Positions 61,818 through 64,000 of a stretch of DNA of 64,000 nt are shown here, in pieces. This DNA is from CADEED01 sp035701825. GTDB lineage: Bacteria; Pseudomonadota; Gammaproteobacteria; Steroidobacterales; Steroidobacteraceae. The notes beneath the pieces were generated by a model, which was not told the origin of the DNA, ran no database searches, and saw only the letters and a list, made by a program, of their open reading frames with translations. The translations under genes were made by a program, and so were the position numbers. The stretch lies in the NCBI GenBank assembly GCA_035701825.1, contig DASSRK010000115.1, forward strand, positions 1 through 64,000, in the 5' to 3' direction. How positions within the stretch are numbered: position 1 is the stretch's first letter; each line of letters starts with the position of its first letter.

Positions 61818-62160
61818 GATGGGAAGGCTATTCCTGGCTACATAACCTGTCGGAGGTATTTTCACTGCGGGCCGGCCCGAGGCCAAATCCCTAGGACACA
61901 CCCTCACGTGCTATTGACGGATTTGTCCGACAAGACTTCACTGTGCAGTCTCCGGCCGGCGGTCTAGCTACTCGGTACGCTGTTGTACTTGCTGTGGAGC
62001 GCGCATGTTGCGAGGCGCATCACGTGCCGGAAGACGGAACAGGATTTATCGTGCAGTCGAGCCACGGGCGGGGAGTTTCCGGGGCCTGGCTGGTGACGTT
62101 GTGGGGTGAACGCGGCGCTTCAGGGGGCGACGTGCGATCCGTTCGCGGAGAACTCGAACA
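61818..62160. other. Divergent intergenic region of 343 bp
   Basis: Lies between the receiver-kinase and receiver-GGDEF genes and must hold promoters for both. I see no strong consensus and no protein-like frame with a ribosome site. Confidence 0.5.
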
Positions 62161-64000
62161 ATGCATCCTGTCTCACTGGTTTTGATAGAAGACATAGCCT
62201 CCGAGGCGGAGATCGCCGTGCGGCACCTGGAGGCCGGCGGATTCTCCTGCAGCTGGAAGCGCGTGGATTCCGAAGCGGCCCTGAGGCGCGAGCTGGCGCT
62301 GGCCACCCCCGACCTGATCCTCTCCGACTTCACGCTGCCGGGCTTCGACGGACTGGAAGCGCTGGAAATGGCGCGCGAAATCACCCCCGAAACCCCCTTC
62401 ATCTTCCTGTCCGGAACGCTCGGCGAGGAGCGTGCCATCGACGCCCTGCAGCGCGGTGCCCTGGACTACGTGCTGAAGACCAACCTCGCGCGCCTCGCGC
62501 CCGCGGTGCGCCGCGCGCTCAACGAGGCCGCGATCCGCCGCGCGCGCGTCACGCTGGAACAGCAGCTGCGCGACATCGTCGAAACCTCGCAGGACTGGAT
62601 CTGGGAACACGACCGCGACGGAAAGTTCACTTTCTGCAGCGGCTCGGTGCAGGCCATCCTCGGCTATGCGCCCGAGGAAATCGTGGGCACCAACGCCGCG
62701 CAATACGTGCATCCCGAAGACCTGGCGGCGCTGGATTTCGCCATGCATACGCTCGGCCCGAACCAGCGGACGGCGAGCAACCTCTCCGCGCGCTGGCGCC
62801 ATCGCAATGGCACGTATCGCTGGCTGGAACGAAACATGCTGGCGCTGCTGGGCGAACGTGGCCAGGTGATCGGCTTCCGCGGCAGCGAGCGCGACTTCAC
62901 CGAGCGCCGCCGCCAGGAAAAGCACATCAGCCGCCTGACGCGCGTGTTGAAGATGCTCTCCGGCGTCAACAGCGCGGTGGTGCGCATCCGCCAGCGGCGC
63001 GACATCCTGGTGGAGGCCTGCCGTCTCGCGACCTCGGTGGGCGGATACGCGAGCGCGATGGTCGCGCTGATCGAGCCGGGCACGCGAACCGCGCGGCCCA
63101 CGGCCTGGTCCGGAAGTGTCGACCAGCAACAGGCACAGCAGCTCACGTTCACCATCGCCGATTCCGGTGTCGACGATTCCAGCGTGATCGGGCGCGTGCT
63201 CCGTTCCGGTACGCCACTGGTCTGCAACGACCTGCAGTCGCTCGAAATGCCGCTGGCGGCGCGCGCGCCGCTGATGGATTCCGGCTTCCGCAGCGTGGTC
63301 GCGTTCCCGTTGCTGGTGGATCGCACCCCCGTGGGCGCGTTCATGCTGACTTCGTACGACGTCGGCGCCGTGGGCGACGAAGAATTGCGCATGCTGCGCG
63401 AACTGGTCGCCAACCTGTCGTTCGCGCTCCAGTACCTGCACAAGGAAGACGAAGTCCGATTCCTGTCTTACTTCGACCCGCTGACCGGCCTCGCCAAGCG
63501 CGGGCTGTTCTGCGAACGGCTGGTGCACGCGCTCGAGCCGCGTATCGGCAGGCGCGGCACTCCGGCGGTGGCGGTGCTCGACGTCGAGCAGCTCTCGACC
63601 ATCAACGATTCCTTCGGGCGGCATGCCGGCGACCTGCTGCTGCAGAAGATCGCCGACCGTTTGAAGCGGCATTTCGATTCCACCGATCAACTCGCGCACT
63701 TCGGCGCCGGCACCTTCGGGGTGATCATGGAGGCGGGCGGTGACGAGGACGAAGCCGTCCACTGGATGCAGCAGCAGGTGATCGAGGTGTTTCGCGCGCC
63801 GTACACGCTCGACGGCCGCGGCATACCCATCGACGTCAAGTGCGGCTTCGCCCGTTACCCGGACAATGGCCACGACGCCAACGCACTGGTGCAGAACGCC
63901 GAGGGCGCGCTGCGCAGTGCCAAGAGCACCGGCGAGAAATACCTGCATCACCGGCTCGAATTGTCGGCCGCGGTGGTGTCGCGCATGACCATGGAACACC
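62161..64000 (+). CDS. Receiver-PAS-GAF-GGDEF signalling protein with degenerate GGDEF motif (partial, runs off right edge)
   Basis: An open frame from ATG 62161 to the edge (613 codons so far). Receiver (about 3-120, phospho-Asp56 in LILSDFTLPGFDGLE), PAS (about 135-260, TSQDWIWEHDRDGKFTFCSG), GAF (about 290-440, SVVAFPLLVDRTPVGAFML) and GGDEF (about 455-610). The GGDEF signature reads GAGTF in AHFGAGTFGVIMEAG, so diguanylate cyclase activity is probably lost. An EAL domain may follow beyond the window. It probably works in cyclic-di-GMP signalling as a phosphorylation-controlled sensor. Confidence 0.88.
   Translation, partial: MHPVSLVLIEDIASEAEIAVRHLEAGGFSCSWKRVDSEAALRRELALATPDLILSDFTLPGFDGLEALEMAREITPETPFIFLSGTLGEERAIDALQRGALDYVLKTNLARLAPAVRRALNEAAIRRARVTLEQQLRDIVETSQDWIWEHDRDGKFTFCSGSVQAILGYAPEEIVGTNAAQYVHPEDLAALDFAMHTLGPNQRTASNLSARWRHRNGTYRWLERNMLALLGERGQVIGFRGSERDFTERRRQEKHISRLTRVLKMLSGVNSAVVRIRQRRDILVEACRLATSVGGYASAMVALIEPGTRTARPTAWSGSVDQQQAQQLTFTIADSGVDDSSVIGRVLRSGTPLVCNDLQSLEMPLAARAPLMDSGFRSVVAFPLLVDRTPVGAFMLTSYDVGAVGDEELRMLRELVANLSFALQYLHKEDEVRFLSYFDPLTGLAKRGLFCERLVHALEPRIGRRGTPAVAVLDVEQLSTINDSFGRHAGDLLLQKIADRLKRHFDSTDQLAHFGAGTFGVIMEAGGDEDEAVHWMQQQVIEVFRAPYTLDGRGIPIDVKCGFARYPDNGHDANALVQNAEGALRSAKSTGEKYLHHRLELSAAVVSRMTMEH

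Noticed and set aside
61943..62185. Small gene in the divergent region near 62 kb
   Set aside because: No ribosome site, unlikely composition, and it overlaps the start of the receiver-GGDEF gene.
62106..63743. 545-codon plus-strand frame at the right end
   Set aside because: It is a shifted frame; the true gene starts at 62161 and reads receiver, PAS, GAF and GGDEF domains through the edge.

Overview
The window is GC-rich (about two-thirds GC by eye), densely packed, and uses ATG, GTG and TTG starts. Several features point to a free-living gammaproteobacterium of the Xanthomonadales/Nevskiales type (Steroidobacteraceae-like is possible, at low confidence): the block thrS-infC-rpmI-rplT-pheS-pheT-ihfA-merR with an AUU start on infC, the TamA/TamB pair, EpmB and a HipBA module with an E. 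coli-like operator. There are no rRNA genes, CRISPR array, prophage or complete insertion sequence. Two tRNAs are present: Val-GAC and Pro-GGG.

Region 1 (1-16 kb) looks like a stress and stationary-phase neighbourhood. It opens with two divergent genes for very low-complexity, disordered proteins: an RG/DY-rich KGG-type protein cut by the left edge, and a Gly/Tyr/Gln/Ser-rich protein ending in a BON domain. A co-directional carbohydrate and redox group follows (GT4 glycosyltransferase, amylo-1,6-glucosidase, SDR, SRPBCC, zinc alcohol dehydrogenase). Next come a cytochrome c divergent from a CtaG-like protein, DUF4142, an operon of hemerythrin, a basic DUF6496 protein and an isochorismatase-fold hydrolase, then a PEBP-family (YbhB-like) protein, a TPP pyruvate oxidase and a small SDP-motif protein. 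A hipBA module with three evenly spaced operators closes the region.

Region 2 (16-35 kb) holds a lipoprotein, DUF2784, a hybrid histidine kinase with a receiver domain at both ends, secreted proteins including a beta-helix/DUF11 protein, an AI-2E family transporter, the aspartate aminotransferase/uvrB divergent pair, epmB, a translationally coupled ECF sigma / Ser-Thr kinase-TPR / small secreted protein operon, and a PepSY membrane protein. The aminotransferase-uvrB segment is bracketed by two inverted copies of a paired REP-like palindrome.

Region 3 (35-52.7 kb) contains tRNA-Val, tamA-tamB (ATGA overlap), the DNA end-joining genes ligD and ku together with a Gfo/Idh/MocA oxidoreductase, and the translation operon thrS to merR. 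The conserved N-terminus of Ku lies upstream of every ATG, GTG or TTG in its frame. Region 4 (52.7-64 kb) holds DUF2950 and DUF3300 proteins, a sodium:solute symporter, tRNA-Pro, a secreted methyltransferase-like protein, a transglutaminase-like pair, a receiver-histidine kinase, and a divergent receiver-PAS-GAF-GGDEF protein that runs off the right edge with a degenerate GGDEF motif.

The most unusual DNA-level signal is the nonamer GGTAGTTTG. I find it six times, always on the + strand, and it forces rare codons in unrelated genes on both strands.
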